Origin: Fragilaria crotonensis
Taxonomy: Eukaryota > Bacillariophyta > Fragilariophyceae > Fragilariales > Fragilariaceae
Reading direction: 5' to 3'
Assembly: GCA_022925895.1 (NCBI GenBank)
Contig: JAKSYS010000025.1
Location: forward strand, 149,221 to 213,220
DNA: 64,000 nt
Part shown: positions 52,854 to 62,266 of the stretch, piece after piece
How the letters are laid out: every line of letters starts with the position of its first letter
Numbering within the stretch: position 1 is the first letter of the stretch
Translations under genes and position numbers: made by a program
The notes under the pieces: model-generated
Database searches by the model: none
Told to the model about the DNA's origin: nothing
What the model saw: only the letters and a program-made list of their open reading frames with translations

Positions 52854-54084
52854 CTATGCGTCCTTCCTTGGTGCGATAGTAATCTTCTGCCCTGGCTTAA
52901 CTCCAGTAAGACCCAGTGCATTTAGCATAGCTTGTTGGCGTTCATTTTCCTTCTGCTGCAATTCTGCTAATCGACCTTCTTTCTCGGAGCTTCGCTTCTC
53001 CTTGTACCTCCGTTCGCGAGCAAGGGCCGCAGAGAAGTCAGCATTGCCATCTCCGTAAAGATCAGCATCGGCCAATTCTACGCCTGCGTCTTCACGATCC
53101 CGTGCAGCCCCATGCAGAGATGCAGCAATTTCTTTCTTCTTTTCCAACTGACGTTCTCGGCCATCCTTTCGACCGCCCGAGAGTTCTTCTCCTACAGTCC
53201 GGACATGTTCGCGAAGACGTTTATTCGCTCGGTATTCTTGCAACTTATCGTCCATTGCCGTTTTCTCCCAATTTTCCTCGCTCGCAGGCAATTCAGCTGC
53301 ATGACCAGCAGCCGTAGCTAGTTGTAGAGTGGGAACTGCTTCGTATTCGGTTTGCTTACGGACGCCCTCCTCAATCAAACTCAATGTCTTGGCCTCAGTG
53401 GCACTAGTTTGAAATGACCATTTATGTCGTGTGGTCTTACTCTCTTCGACTGCTTTCAGGGGCAAGACATCGTTATAGTAGGCAGCCTCTAACTTCCCTT
53501 CATTGTAGTGCCGACAAAAACGTTCGAAGGCACGCCGTGCTTCATCCGACGTCAAATCACCAAACGCGATACCTTCCTCACGATAGAGATAGACCCACAA
53601 GTGTTGATGAAACGCGAAATAATCTTTAGCGGGATCCAGCAACGTTTCTGGTGGTTTCCCGGCAATATCACCCAGCGACGAGAGCGTCGCTTTATCAACT
53701 TTGCCCTTTGGAGGCCTTCTTTTCATCTCGAGAAGAAGAATGCTTCGATTTCTTCTTCTTTTCCTTCTCGCGTCGACGTCTTTCATCGACCTCTCCTCGT
53801 CGAGAACGCTTTGACGTTCGATTGTCGTCGATACTATCGCTGTCGCTTCGTTTGCGAGAGTGCTTTCTGGTTTTACGATGTCTATCATCGTCGTCTCGCT
53901 TGCTTCGGTGCTTTCGTTTTCGGCGGTCCTCGTCATCATTTCCGTTCTCATTATCGTCGTGTTTGCTACTACTACGGCCCTTGCTCTTTCGTTCTTCACG
54001 TTCGACAAATTCTCGCGCCTTTCGCAGCAAACGATCCTCTTTGGATTCTTTACTAGACTTTTTAGTTTCGTCGTGGCGGCCCAT
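52854..54084 (-). pseudogene. Lys/Arg/Ser-rich nuclear protein with a frame break; conserved domain not recognised
   Basis: From ATG 54084 (MGRHDETKKSSKESKEDR) the first ~125 residues are Lys/Arg/Asp/Ser-rich in the manner of RS-like splicing-associated tails, stopping at 53695. A frame offset by +1 then carries the rest (from about 53715): KVDKATLSSLGDIAGKPPE, then an aromatic-rich segment YFAFHQHLWVYLYREEGIAF with ARRAFERFCRHYNEGKLE, a charged coiled-coil region and an ending LGLTGVKPGQKITIAPRK. The join lies at AAAGGGCAAAG, where one extra base (or two missing) would restore the frame. No GT-AG intron fits. The domain around residues 150-200 looks conserved but could not be named. RNA-processing association is inferred from composition only. 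Confidence 0.5.
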
Positions 54085-54654
54085 TCTTAGATCGTCACGT
54101 GTCCCTTCGTTTGGTGCGAGATGAAGCTCGATTACAGGTCAAGGCCTCGACCCTCGCTTCCGTCGTGGACACAGTGACAAGTTTTTAACCGAATTTTACT
54201 AAGAGTCGCCTCGCATCAGATCTAAAACATAAATGCATACTGTCACTACACCGCCTCGTACGATTCGTACCCGGTACTAGCACTCGTTCTGGCTTGCAGT
54301 TGATTGTTTTGGGTTCTCGGCATGATATATTCGACGGCTGTTCCGTGTGTGTGTCGGTCGTTGGTCGTTGGGAGTTGGTTTTCAAATCGGAGTACCAGTA
54401 CAAGTATTCTCACTTTACCGGAGTACGGCGTGCTACAGCATACAGCTACCCAAAAATATTGGGGTTGCGAAGGTTGAAAGGACTAAAACCCTGTCCTTTG
54501 CAAAGATCTTCATTAAGGGTTCGGCGTATCTTTCGAAGCTATGCACGATGCCATTGCAGGCCAACCTTCCGTAGTCCGAGGACGATATGCGTGTCTCTGT
54601 ACCAGAATTTGACACTTCTGACTTCTGATTCCATCGGCAATCGTTCGTCGTCGC
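54085..54654. other. Divergent intergenic region
   Basis: About 570 bases between divergent genes. GTAC words are at about 54260-54272 and 54391-54424. No RNA gene or repeat was recognised. Confidence 0.4.
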
Positions 54655-56670
54655 ATGTCTCTTCGGTCCTATTGTTGGTGCATGGTCTACCTCTTCGGCC
54701 TTGTCGTTGCCACAACCAGCAGAGGGACTGTCCGCGCCTTTTCTTCTTCATCCTGGATCCCACGGCAGTTTTGTTCCTCGCTAGACGAACAAAGTCGACA
54801 ACGCATAGAGCGGACAGGTCTGTACGCTTCGAACGAACCCAGAACTGGATGGATGCACAATCCTCCAAACCCAGAAGAAGCATCAACATCATCTAAGCAA
54901 GAACCTCGGACAGGTTGGTTGCACAACACCGCACCACCGAAAAAGGCTAGCAGCGTTACAGAAAGTAACGCACAAAAGTCCGTGGCGCAAGTATTGTTGG
55001 AGCAAGCCAAAATGAAACAGGAGCGCAACCATCGCATCCTTTGTCCTCCTGCCTTTCATCCCGGCGGAAAGGGTCAAGTTATCGTTGTCACTGAGCACAA
55101 GATTTCTGTCCCAGTCGATAGAAACGGTGGCGGGCTAGCCTCAAAACGCATTGACATCTTCTTTTCCGTGGTTGAAATTCTTAAGGATAAGGATCGGTCA
55201 TGGTGGCAATCATTGTCAGTTATGAATCCCATACAAAGAGCTACCGCCTATATCACCAAATCAGCATTGACTACTGCCGATGACATCATTCTCTACCTCC
55301 AGGGTGGTCCTGGCTTCGGTGCCCCGACTCCTGTAGCTGGTTTGTCCTTGACCGACAGTTGGGCCAGTGAGGCCTTGACGCACTATTCACACATCATTCT
55401 CATGGACCAAAGGGGGACGGGTCGATCGACACCGATCACAAAGCAGCGGTTGGAGCAAGATTTTGCGGATCTGTTTTTGTTGGATGACAAGGATACACCC
55501 GACTTGCCGTCGTTGGAAGCGCTGCAAGAATCGTTTCCAATTGAGTTTAGCGCAGTGAAGAAAGCGTTGCAAGAAGCAACTCATTTTATGGCTCAATTTC
55601 GTGCAGACAGTATTGCTCTCGACGCCGAAGACATCAAGGATGCTTTGTTGCTACCCTCTTCCACTGAAAAAGACGTTCCCAGACCCTACGGTTGCGCATT
55701 GGGACAGTCCTACGGTGGTTTCTGTCTCATGACGTATTTATCACAAGTTACTCATCCTCCCAGAATTTGCTTGTTCACTGGAGGAATCGCGCCCATGCTG
55801 ACACCTGTGGATCAAGTCTATGACGCAACGTGGGAACGAGTAAAAGATAGGAGCTTAAGATATTATGACGCCTATCCTGGTGACATCCCGGTTGTGAAGA
55901 GGATTGTAAAAGCGCTTCTGGATAAACCAGCCATCCTCCCATCTGGGTCCGTATTGACAGCTCGACGCTTTTTGCAAGTTGGATTGGCTCTAGGAGGATC
56001 GCCCTCTTCCTTTGCGAATCTTCATCGCTTGTTCAGTAGCGCATTTTTGAATCCTGACGACGACGATGATGACACATCCTTTACACGCGCCTTTCTCAAG
56101 GCCATGGATTCGGAGCAATCGTTTGATGACCATCCCATTTACTTCCTATTGCATGAAAGCATCTACGCTGATGGAGGTGGTTCTTCCGCATGTGCAACAA
56201 ATTGGGCAGCTCATCGAGCATACGATTCTCGAGTGCAAAGGCCGTCCGAATGGGACTACCGACTCACTTCTGCTCTCAACAGCGATGCCAGACCAACGCT
56301 CTTGTTTGGAGAAATGGTGTTCCCGTGGATGGCACATGGTGATTTTGCGGAGCTTAGCGGCGTTGGCATGCGATCCTTGGCGCAAAACTTGGCCGAAAAG
56401 ACAGATTGGGGACCACTTTATGATAAGGAGCAAATGCGAATAGCATTGAAGGATGGCTCGATTTCGAGGGCGGCAGCTGCAGTTTATTACGAGGATATGT
56501 ATGTAGACTTCGATGCGTCAATGGCAGTAACCAAGCGCGGCGCGCCACTCGAAAAGTGCAAGGTTTGGGTGAGCAACGAGTATCAGCACTCAGGCTTGCG
56601 CGACAATGGCTCTGGCATATTCGCCAAGCTTCATGGCATGGCAACCGGCAGTATTCGAACTCCTAGTTAA
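54655..56670 (+). CDS. Alpha/beta-hydrolase, S33 prolyl-iminopeptidase-like, plastid-type leader
   Basis: A single exon of 671 residues from ATG 54655. The N-terminal hydrophobic run (YCWCMVYLFGLVVATTS) ends at VRAFSSSS, matching the diatom plastid presequence. Two copies of EPRTGW(M/L)HN follow at 54835 and 54901. The hydrolase core begins with the oxyanion-hole motif LQGGPGFGAPTP near 217, MDQRGTGRST, and the nucleophile elbow ALGQSYGGFC with Ser near 351. Acid and His lie toward the end in LFGEMVFPWMAHGDF and VSNEYQHSGLRD, a reading made by analogy. S33 enzymes remove N-terminal proline or act on other small substrates. Compared with the ~310-430 residue bacterial forms, this one is longer at both ends. 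It converges with the glycosyltransferase gene, only six bases apart. Confidence 0.88.
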   Translation: MSLRSYCWCMVYLFGLVVATTSRGTVRAFSSSSWIPRQFCSSLDEQSRQRIERTGLYASNEPRTGWMHNPPNPEEASTSSKQEPRTGWLHNTAPPKKASSVTESNAQKSVAQVLLEQAKMKQERNHRILCPPAFHPGGKGQVIVVTEHKISVPVDRNGGGLASKRIDIFFSVVEILKDKDRSWWQSLSVMNPIQRATAYITKSALTTADDIILYLQGGPGFGAPTPVAGLSLTDSWASEALTHYSHIILMDQRGTGRSTPITKQRLEQDFADLFLLDDKDTPDLPSLEALQESFPIEFSAVKKALQEATHFMAQFRADSIALDAEDIKDALLLPSSTEKDVPRPYGCALGQSYGGFCLMTYLSQVTHPPRICLFTGGIAPMLTPVDQVYDATWERVKDRSLRYYDAYPGDIPVVKRIVKALLDKPAILPSGSVLTARRFLQVGLALGGSPSSFANLHRLFSSAFLNPDDDDDDTSFTRAFLKAMDSEQSFDDHPIYFLLHESIYADGGGSSACATNWAAHRAYDSRVQRPSEWDYRLTSALNSDARPTLLFGEMVFPWMAHGDFAELSGVGMRSLAQNLAEKTDWGPLYDKEQMRIALKDGSISRAAAAVYYEDMYVDFDASMAVTKRGAPLEKCKVWVSNEYQHSGLRDNGSGIFAKLHGMATGSIRTPS

Positions 56671-56676
56671 CTTTTG

Positions 56677-58304
56677 CTAGGACTTTCTGGTGCGCGAAGC
56701 TATACTGGATTCTTCTTCGGTCTCATACACCAATTCTTCATTTGGAACCTCAAGCGAAAGAGACGGTTTCTTTGTATCAACCTTGTCTCGAGCCCTCCTC
56801 GCGGGAGGCACACTGTACGCTTCGCCAACTGCAGTCTTGGCAGAGCCAAAAACTAGTTCTTCAACTCGATGCCAGCACCGATGGTGCCCCATAACTAGCT
56901 CCCATCCGTTTTTGGCAATAGCTGTTCGCACCTTATCATTCGCGGGATCCAGATAAAACAGAAGCTGCTCACGTAGTGAGTCGGTACTGTTGTAAAAAAT
57001 GATACTCTTGCCATGCGCGATTCCCTCGGGGAGACCAACCATGACGTCAGAAAACACCAAAGCACCCGTGGCTAATGATTCCATTAACCGATAGTGGTCC
57101 TCCCACTCATCTCTCTGTGCTACCACAACAATCTTGGTTCCCATCATCTCTTTCACATATCTGTTAAACACAATTTGCGTGCTGCCCATCATCTCTACAT
57201 CACCAAAGAATCGAACCAGTGTCCGAAGTGTGCGTTCACCAGTGGCGACTCCATGCAGGGATGAGACAATGGCAGCAATCTCTCGGCGCAAGTTGGCATA
57301 GTGCGCATTGTCCCCTTTCCTCCACAAAAATGCAATATCGTTCGACCGTTTGGAATCCACAGCTCGCAGCTTGTCTAAAGAATGCTCTACGCGTTGCGCT
57401 GCCACCACTTTGGCGACTGCCGTCACGACGGCTTCGCGAACGGGGAATGGGGAGTGTAGAAGGTTTCCGGACAAGGACAACTGCTGACCCGGATTCGGCA
57501 TAATGCGTCCCAAATCGACCCAATTCTGGATGGGATTCCAGACACGATCGTGTACAATACTTCGCTGCGCCATTCGCAGAGGGATGCTCTTGGCCTCTAG
57601 TAGCTTGTTCTGGAAAGAAGGACAAATGGTGGTGTGGGGACTACCACTGAAATCGATCGTTAAGACGCGAGGTTTTTGTCTGTGCTTCTTGTTCAGCTCC
57701 AAGGCGTGCGACAGCAGTGCTTCGAGGGCATGGCAGTCGTGACTGAGTGCCAAGAGGTCCACCATCCAAATTAGAGGAGCCTTCGATCGCGGCGATGGGC
57801 GACGGCGAGCGACTTAATCATCTTACGTGGTTCGAGTAACGATATATGTACCAGTTTTAGGTATTGGGACCTTTCAACCCCTTCTACCAAAAATTTGGTT
57901 GGAGCGGAGATATCGAGGGAGGAGGCAGTCCAAATGTGAACTTCTGCCGGTCGTTTCGAGGACAGCTTGTAGTCTGACAACACCGGATCGTACCGAGGAT
58001 GGTAAGGTCGCAAGAGTGCGGCGATTTCCTGTTCGGATTGTCTTGGGGTACTCATTGATGATCCTCCACCACGCCCCAGTATTTCTTCGCTTACATCTGG
58101 CAAGCCTAACGCTGCCAAGGGAACATCCTTGACCTCCTGCGTCTGAAATGTGAATTCTCGTCGGAGGTGATAAATGCTAAGGTAAATGATTGCACACAAT
58201 AAAAACACTGAGCGTAAATTCTTCAACGAGATACCTGGAAGATGACCTCTCTGTCTGGTACTTGAACGACTAATCACCTCTCGTTTTGACGGTGTCATTG
58301 TCAT
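56677..58304 (-). pseudogene. Exostosin/GT47-like type II membrane glycosyltransferase with one frame break
   Basis: ATG 58304 (MTMTPSKREVISRSS) opens a 177-residue frame with a basic tail and a membrane anchor (VFLLCAIIYLSIYHL, about 33-47), ending at 57771. Coding continues one frame back from about 57782 (KAPLIWMVDLLALSHDCHALE), to the stop at 56677. One missing A in a GAAGG context would restore the frame. The second part carries RNDIAFLWRKG-like KRSNDIAFLWRKGD, then VVVAQRDEWEDHYRLMESLATGA, GIAHGKSIIFYNS and a terminal GHHRCWHRVEELVFG. That order is typical of the exostosin-type transferase domain common in diatoms. The C-terminal tail is acidic. The sugar used is not predictable. Confidence 0.75.
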
Positions 58305-60689
58305 TTACGGTCGTGCTTTCTCAAGTTTTTGTGCACACCTACCGATCAGTTGGTTGTAGGGGAATGAGGTGAAAGTTTATATGCAAAAAACGCATCTTAT
58401 GCACAATAAAAATGACACCTACGACCTACGATAACACTATGCATACCGTAGTACTATCGCGCGCGCTCCCCGGTACTTGTACTTGTACCTGGTACCCCGT
58501 ATGCATAGAATGATGATGAATATTGAATATGGCATAATGCGCAACGTGAATGATTTTGTCATACGGTACCTGGTAGTACTGAGTATTCCTCAGAGCGTAT
58601 GTTACATACTTTGTACCGGTACTGGAGTACTGTCGTACATAGTACGTAGTACTGCGTGCTGCAATTGAACCAACTCTCATTGTACTGGAGCACTGCAGTA
58701 CAGAGTATTACAGTTGTCCTGGAGTACAGTACCGGGTACTTGTACTGGGCTCCTACAGTAGCCCACAATCAGATTCTGATATTTCATCGTAAGAGGCTAC
58801 AGGTTGGCAGCCATCAGGCATCACGTAACTCTCGTCTATGGATACTATCCATAGATGCATGTAATGCATACAATATACAAGCACTGATGTGCAGGCAGCA
58901 GAAGGAAGTACAGTATGACAAATTACAAGTTTAACACAGTGCACGACTTTGAAGTATCATACACAAAGCATGCATACATTACATTCATGGAGCTGTTCAA
59001 GTACTCTGCCAGCTAAAATTTGTGGACGCATTAGGGTGTTTCTCCAAGGTTGAACGCCAGCAATCAAGCAATGCTACGGATAGGTTGGAGGTTTGAGCGC
59101 CTCGCTGCCAGCTGCCTGCGACACTTGAACTGGAGTGTTTACAATGCGATCCTTGTTCTGGCGCGCATTGTGTCGCCATTATTAGCGATGGAAAGGGTGA
59201 AATCGAGGTTATCCTCGTCATTATGCGCCGGGGTTCAAGGTTGAGAAAATTGAACTTGTACTGTCATACCTAGGACCACATATATTTTGCACCATCTGTG
59301 TGCTACCTAGTCGTAGTATCTCGATGAGTGTCCGACGATACGATCAAACTTATTGGCTTTATTCAATGTCATCTAAAGTAACTATGCTTGTCACTTAACT
59401 TTGCAACAATCAAAAATTATAAGAAGAAGTGTAAGGTGATATTGAATGATGCCAATAAGTAACTATCAAATTTTCTAAAGCACCAATTGTTGCTTTGCCC
59501 TTTGCCTGGATGATGACTGCGTCCTAGTTCGGCAACATGAATAAACATATTTCAAAGAATGGAGCCTTGACCGAACAGGTTTGCTCACAGGGACAAAGTA
59601 TGACACTACAGAACTCAGTGATATTTGGGAGGTTCTTTATTCAGAAAAGTCCAAGCTTCAACAGAAGCTGAAGTGATTTTGAGGGAATCATTTCCTTCAT
59701 GCTTGCTTGTCAACAATACTTCATCAGTTTGTGAGTGTGTTACTATTTCTTGATGTTTGTCATGAAAAGAGTTCAACAAATTGAAATTTGAAGGCACATA
59801 CCTGGTGTTCAAGACAATTTCTTGGCTGGATTGCAACCAATTCCATTTGGTAGAATGAGAAGAAGCAACATCTGGCAGTGTTTGCATCATGCATCACATA
59901 CAAGTCAATAGACGCCGCAAAACCATGTCCTTTTCCAACTGGCTGGTTTTGTGCTGAGGCATTTGATCATGTTCATGAGTACATGTGTATTAAATTATGC
60001 TTAGGTCATTGTACAGTTCCACTTCTGGAGTATCCAATTACTCCAGAACAACTCTGGTTGCCCGAGCATTGAGCAGAGTACTGCACTGATACCTAATACT
60101 GCTGAATTGGTAGACGATGTGCGGCCTAAACTTGTTTTGGGGCATTAAAAACAATATTAACCAGAATCAACATGCACTCCTCATAGGAGTGTCACACTTG
60201 TGTATGATGCATTAAGGTAGGCTGTAACATTTACTTGCTTAATCATTTTTATGGTGGATGAGGAAATAAGATGTTGATGATCTGGAAAACATCATTTTCA
60301 AACTTATCACTCCAAGCACTTGATTGAATTTATCTTCCGTACATGATTTTTCATCATCCATCAATTGAACTTTTCATAACACAAAAATGCATCAGCTAGA
60401 GCTGGTCGTATCTTGTGGATCCGATATCTTCCTTTGTCGAATCATCGAATAAAGAAACTGTTGCGAGAAACTCTGGAAGAAGCACTCGACACCTCACCAC
60501 CATTCATTTCATTACCGTTGAACGCTGCGTTTGACAATTCTGTATGTCTGTACTGGCACGGCGTACTGGTATTCAGATTCACTCACGCTACGCTCTACTT
60601 CGAGTTTCTCCTACACATCAGTGATGTTTTTTCTTCCACATCGTCGATTGACTTCCTCTCATCGGCAATCAACGAATCTCAACTCCACG
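58305..60689. other. Long intergenic region: GTAC cluster then AT-rich stretch
   Basis: At about 2.4 kb this is the longest gap in the window. The first part (58440-58770) holds about nineteen GTAC words. A near-perfect palindrome CTATGGATACTATCCATAG is at 58836-58854. From about 59250 to 60420 the composition turns clearly AT-rich. Open frames of 60-90 residues occur on both strands there but show no family resemblance. A degraded element is possible but unproven. Confidence 0.5.
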
Positions 60690-61757
60690 ATGGCGACCAT
60701 GCAAGGGACAGGAAAAATGATATCAGTGCTGGCAGTCATGTATCTCACCTCATGGAAGGGTGCAGTTGTCCAAGCCTTCGTTCCATCAGCTGTCTCATCG
60801 GCAAAGCCTTACTCCCAGGTGCACCCAGACACCTGCCTCTTTGCCGGCATGGGAAAGACTGTCAAGAAGGGTAAGAAAAGTGCTGGATCCAACACCACTC
60901 CATTCGATGCAGCTGCTTCACTGCTCAAAATGGAAAAGAGATACATGGAAATTTCTGCCAAATCCGCCAAGGTCTTGAACAAAAGTGACGACGAAATTCG
61001 TGACGATGACATGATGTTGACAGAATTTGTTATTGCCGCCCGGGCGGCCCGGACTTCCACCGCCAGTGCCGACCTGACTGCTGTCGCCGATTGGGTCCCG
61101 GTCGCACAACTATGCGTCGCCCGGCGTATGATTGACATGGAAACCAGTGAGGGACCAAAGGATAAAGTTGTTCAGGCTGCCGTGTCGTACTATTGTCGGG
61201 AAATTTCGCAGGCAGCGACGTTTGGGTCTTCCAAGTTTCGGGCAGTTCCAAGACAGGAGATGTTGTACAGTGTTGAGTCGACAGATTCGTTTCATAAGTA
61301 TGTCAAAGATGCCATCAACGGAAAGAAAGCTGACAAGGTGGACAGCATGACCAAGGCTGAGGCTCGTCGGGTTCTCAATTTGGAGGAAGGTGCATCGTAC
61401 GACAAGGCGGAAATTAAGCAGGCTTATCGCAAGCTGTCCTTCGCTTTGCACCCCGATCGCTTTGTTGGCGTCGAGCGTTCGGAGGACGAGATTCAGAGGG
61501 CCAACGACGAGTTTGGTAGAGTCAAGGCTGCCTTTGATGCACTCTCGTCTGGCATCAATGACGGGAAAGCATCATGGTACGAATCTCTGGGAGGCAAGGA
61601 GAGAACAGAGTTTTTGGGACCTATTGATCTGCTGCCTATGAATGATGCCAAGACTCTGCTGGGCGCGTTTGCACAGGACAGCGCGGTTGTGGGACTAGAC
61701 CCTGAACTTGTGCAAATGTTTGTCATCAGAAATCAAAATGCATTTGTGAGCGCGTAA
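60690..61757 (+). CDS. J-domain (DnaJ-type) protein with plastid-type leader
   Basis: The preferred start is ATG 60690 (MATMQGTGKMISVLAVMYL), giving 355 residues. The leader ends VVQAFVPSA, a textbook diatom plastid presequence. The middle part is helical and Ala-rich (EFVIAARAARTSTASADLTA). Near residue 220 comes TKAEARRVLNLEEGASYDKA, a J domain with the essential HPD tripeptide in FALHPDRFVG at about 252-255. No zinc-finger or G/F-rich region is present, so it is a type III J protein. Such proteins stimulate the ATPase of an Hsp70 and choose its substrate. A plastid Hsp70 is the likely partner. The Hsp70 in this window is predicted for a different compartment, so pairing with it is not implied. 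Confidence 0.9.
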   Translation: MATMQGTGKMISVLAVMYLTSWKGAVVQAFVPSAVSSAKPYSQVHPDTCLFAGMGKTVKKGKKSAGSNTTPFDAAASLLKMEKRYMEISAKSAKVLNKSDDEIRDDDMMLTEFVIAARAARTSTASADLTAVADWVPVAQLCVARRMIDMETSEGPKDKVVQAAVSYYCREISQAATFGSSKFRAVPRQEMLYSVESTDSFHKYVKDAINGKKADKVDSMTKAEARRVLNLEEGASYDKAEIKQAYRKLSFALHPDRFVGVERSEDEIQRANDEFGRVKAAFDALSSGINDGKASWYESLGGKERTEFLGPIDLLPMNDAKTLLGAFAQDSAVVGLDPELVQMFVIRNQNAFVSA

Positions 61758-62266
61758 GGTAATCTGTTGGTTACGAGACCCGATATCCGAGGGATATTCA
61801 CTACGACCTGGCACTAAGCATGTGTTGGAGTACTGTGGAAACTATCGCCGTAGTATAATGTTTTAGCTCCTAACAATCGAGTAGTTATTCCTGTGTACTG
61901 AAATACGCTGGCAACGAACTCTTTATTAGAATTGTATTATGTTGACGGCGACCCAGCTACAAGGTACCAAGTAGGTGCCATCTGTAGCGATTCGAGTAAC
62001 AGTTACACACAGGATGGTCGGGCTAGGGATGCGTTTCATGGTGAATGAGTGAGCAAAAAGCAGGAGTGAGTATGAGGATTTCATAAATGATGACGTCATG
62101 TCGACGTCGACTCGTCCATGTCGCCGTTGCAGGCGGAACGGGAAACGTGATGAACTCGTCGGAATAGTAGGGGTCTACAAAACTTTTAACTTTTATAAGA
62201 TCACAACCCATGTATCATATGCGTGCATGATGTGCTGATGTCTTGGAAGTCTCTCGCGCATCAATC
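61758..62266. other. Intergenic region with CRE octamer
   Basis: About 510 bases upstream of the lipase gene. TGACGTCA occurs at 62091-62098 and the palindrome GTCGACGTCGAC follows at 62101-62112. No gene recognised. Confidence 0.45.
62091..62098. promoter_or_regulatory. CRE-type TGACGTCA octamer upstream of the lipase
   Basis: A perfect palindromic bZIP site about 170 bases before the lipase start codon, a position where control of transcription is plausible. The palindrome GTCGACGTCGAC begins three bases after it. No direct evidence of function. Confidence 0.45.

Noticed and set aside
51107-54084. ELP4, RRP8, ValRS, TrmA-like enzyme and tRNA-Ala as a tRNA-modification cluster
   Set aside because: They are on both strands, spread over 20 kb with unrelated genes between and differ in predicted compartment; co-regulation is not supported.
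58997-60072. Frames of 60-90 residues in the AT-rich gap as genes
   Set aside because: Both strands are open to a similar extent and no conserved motif is seen.
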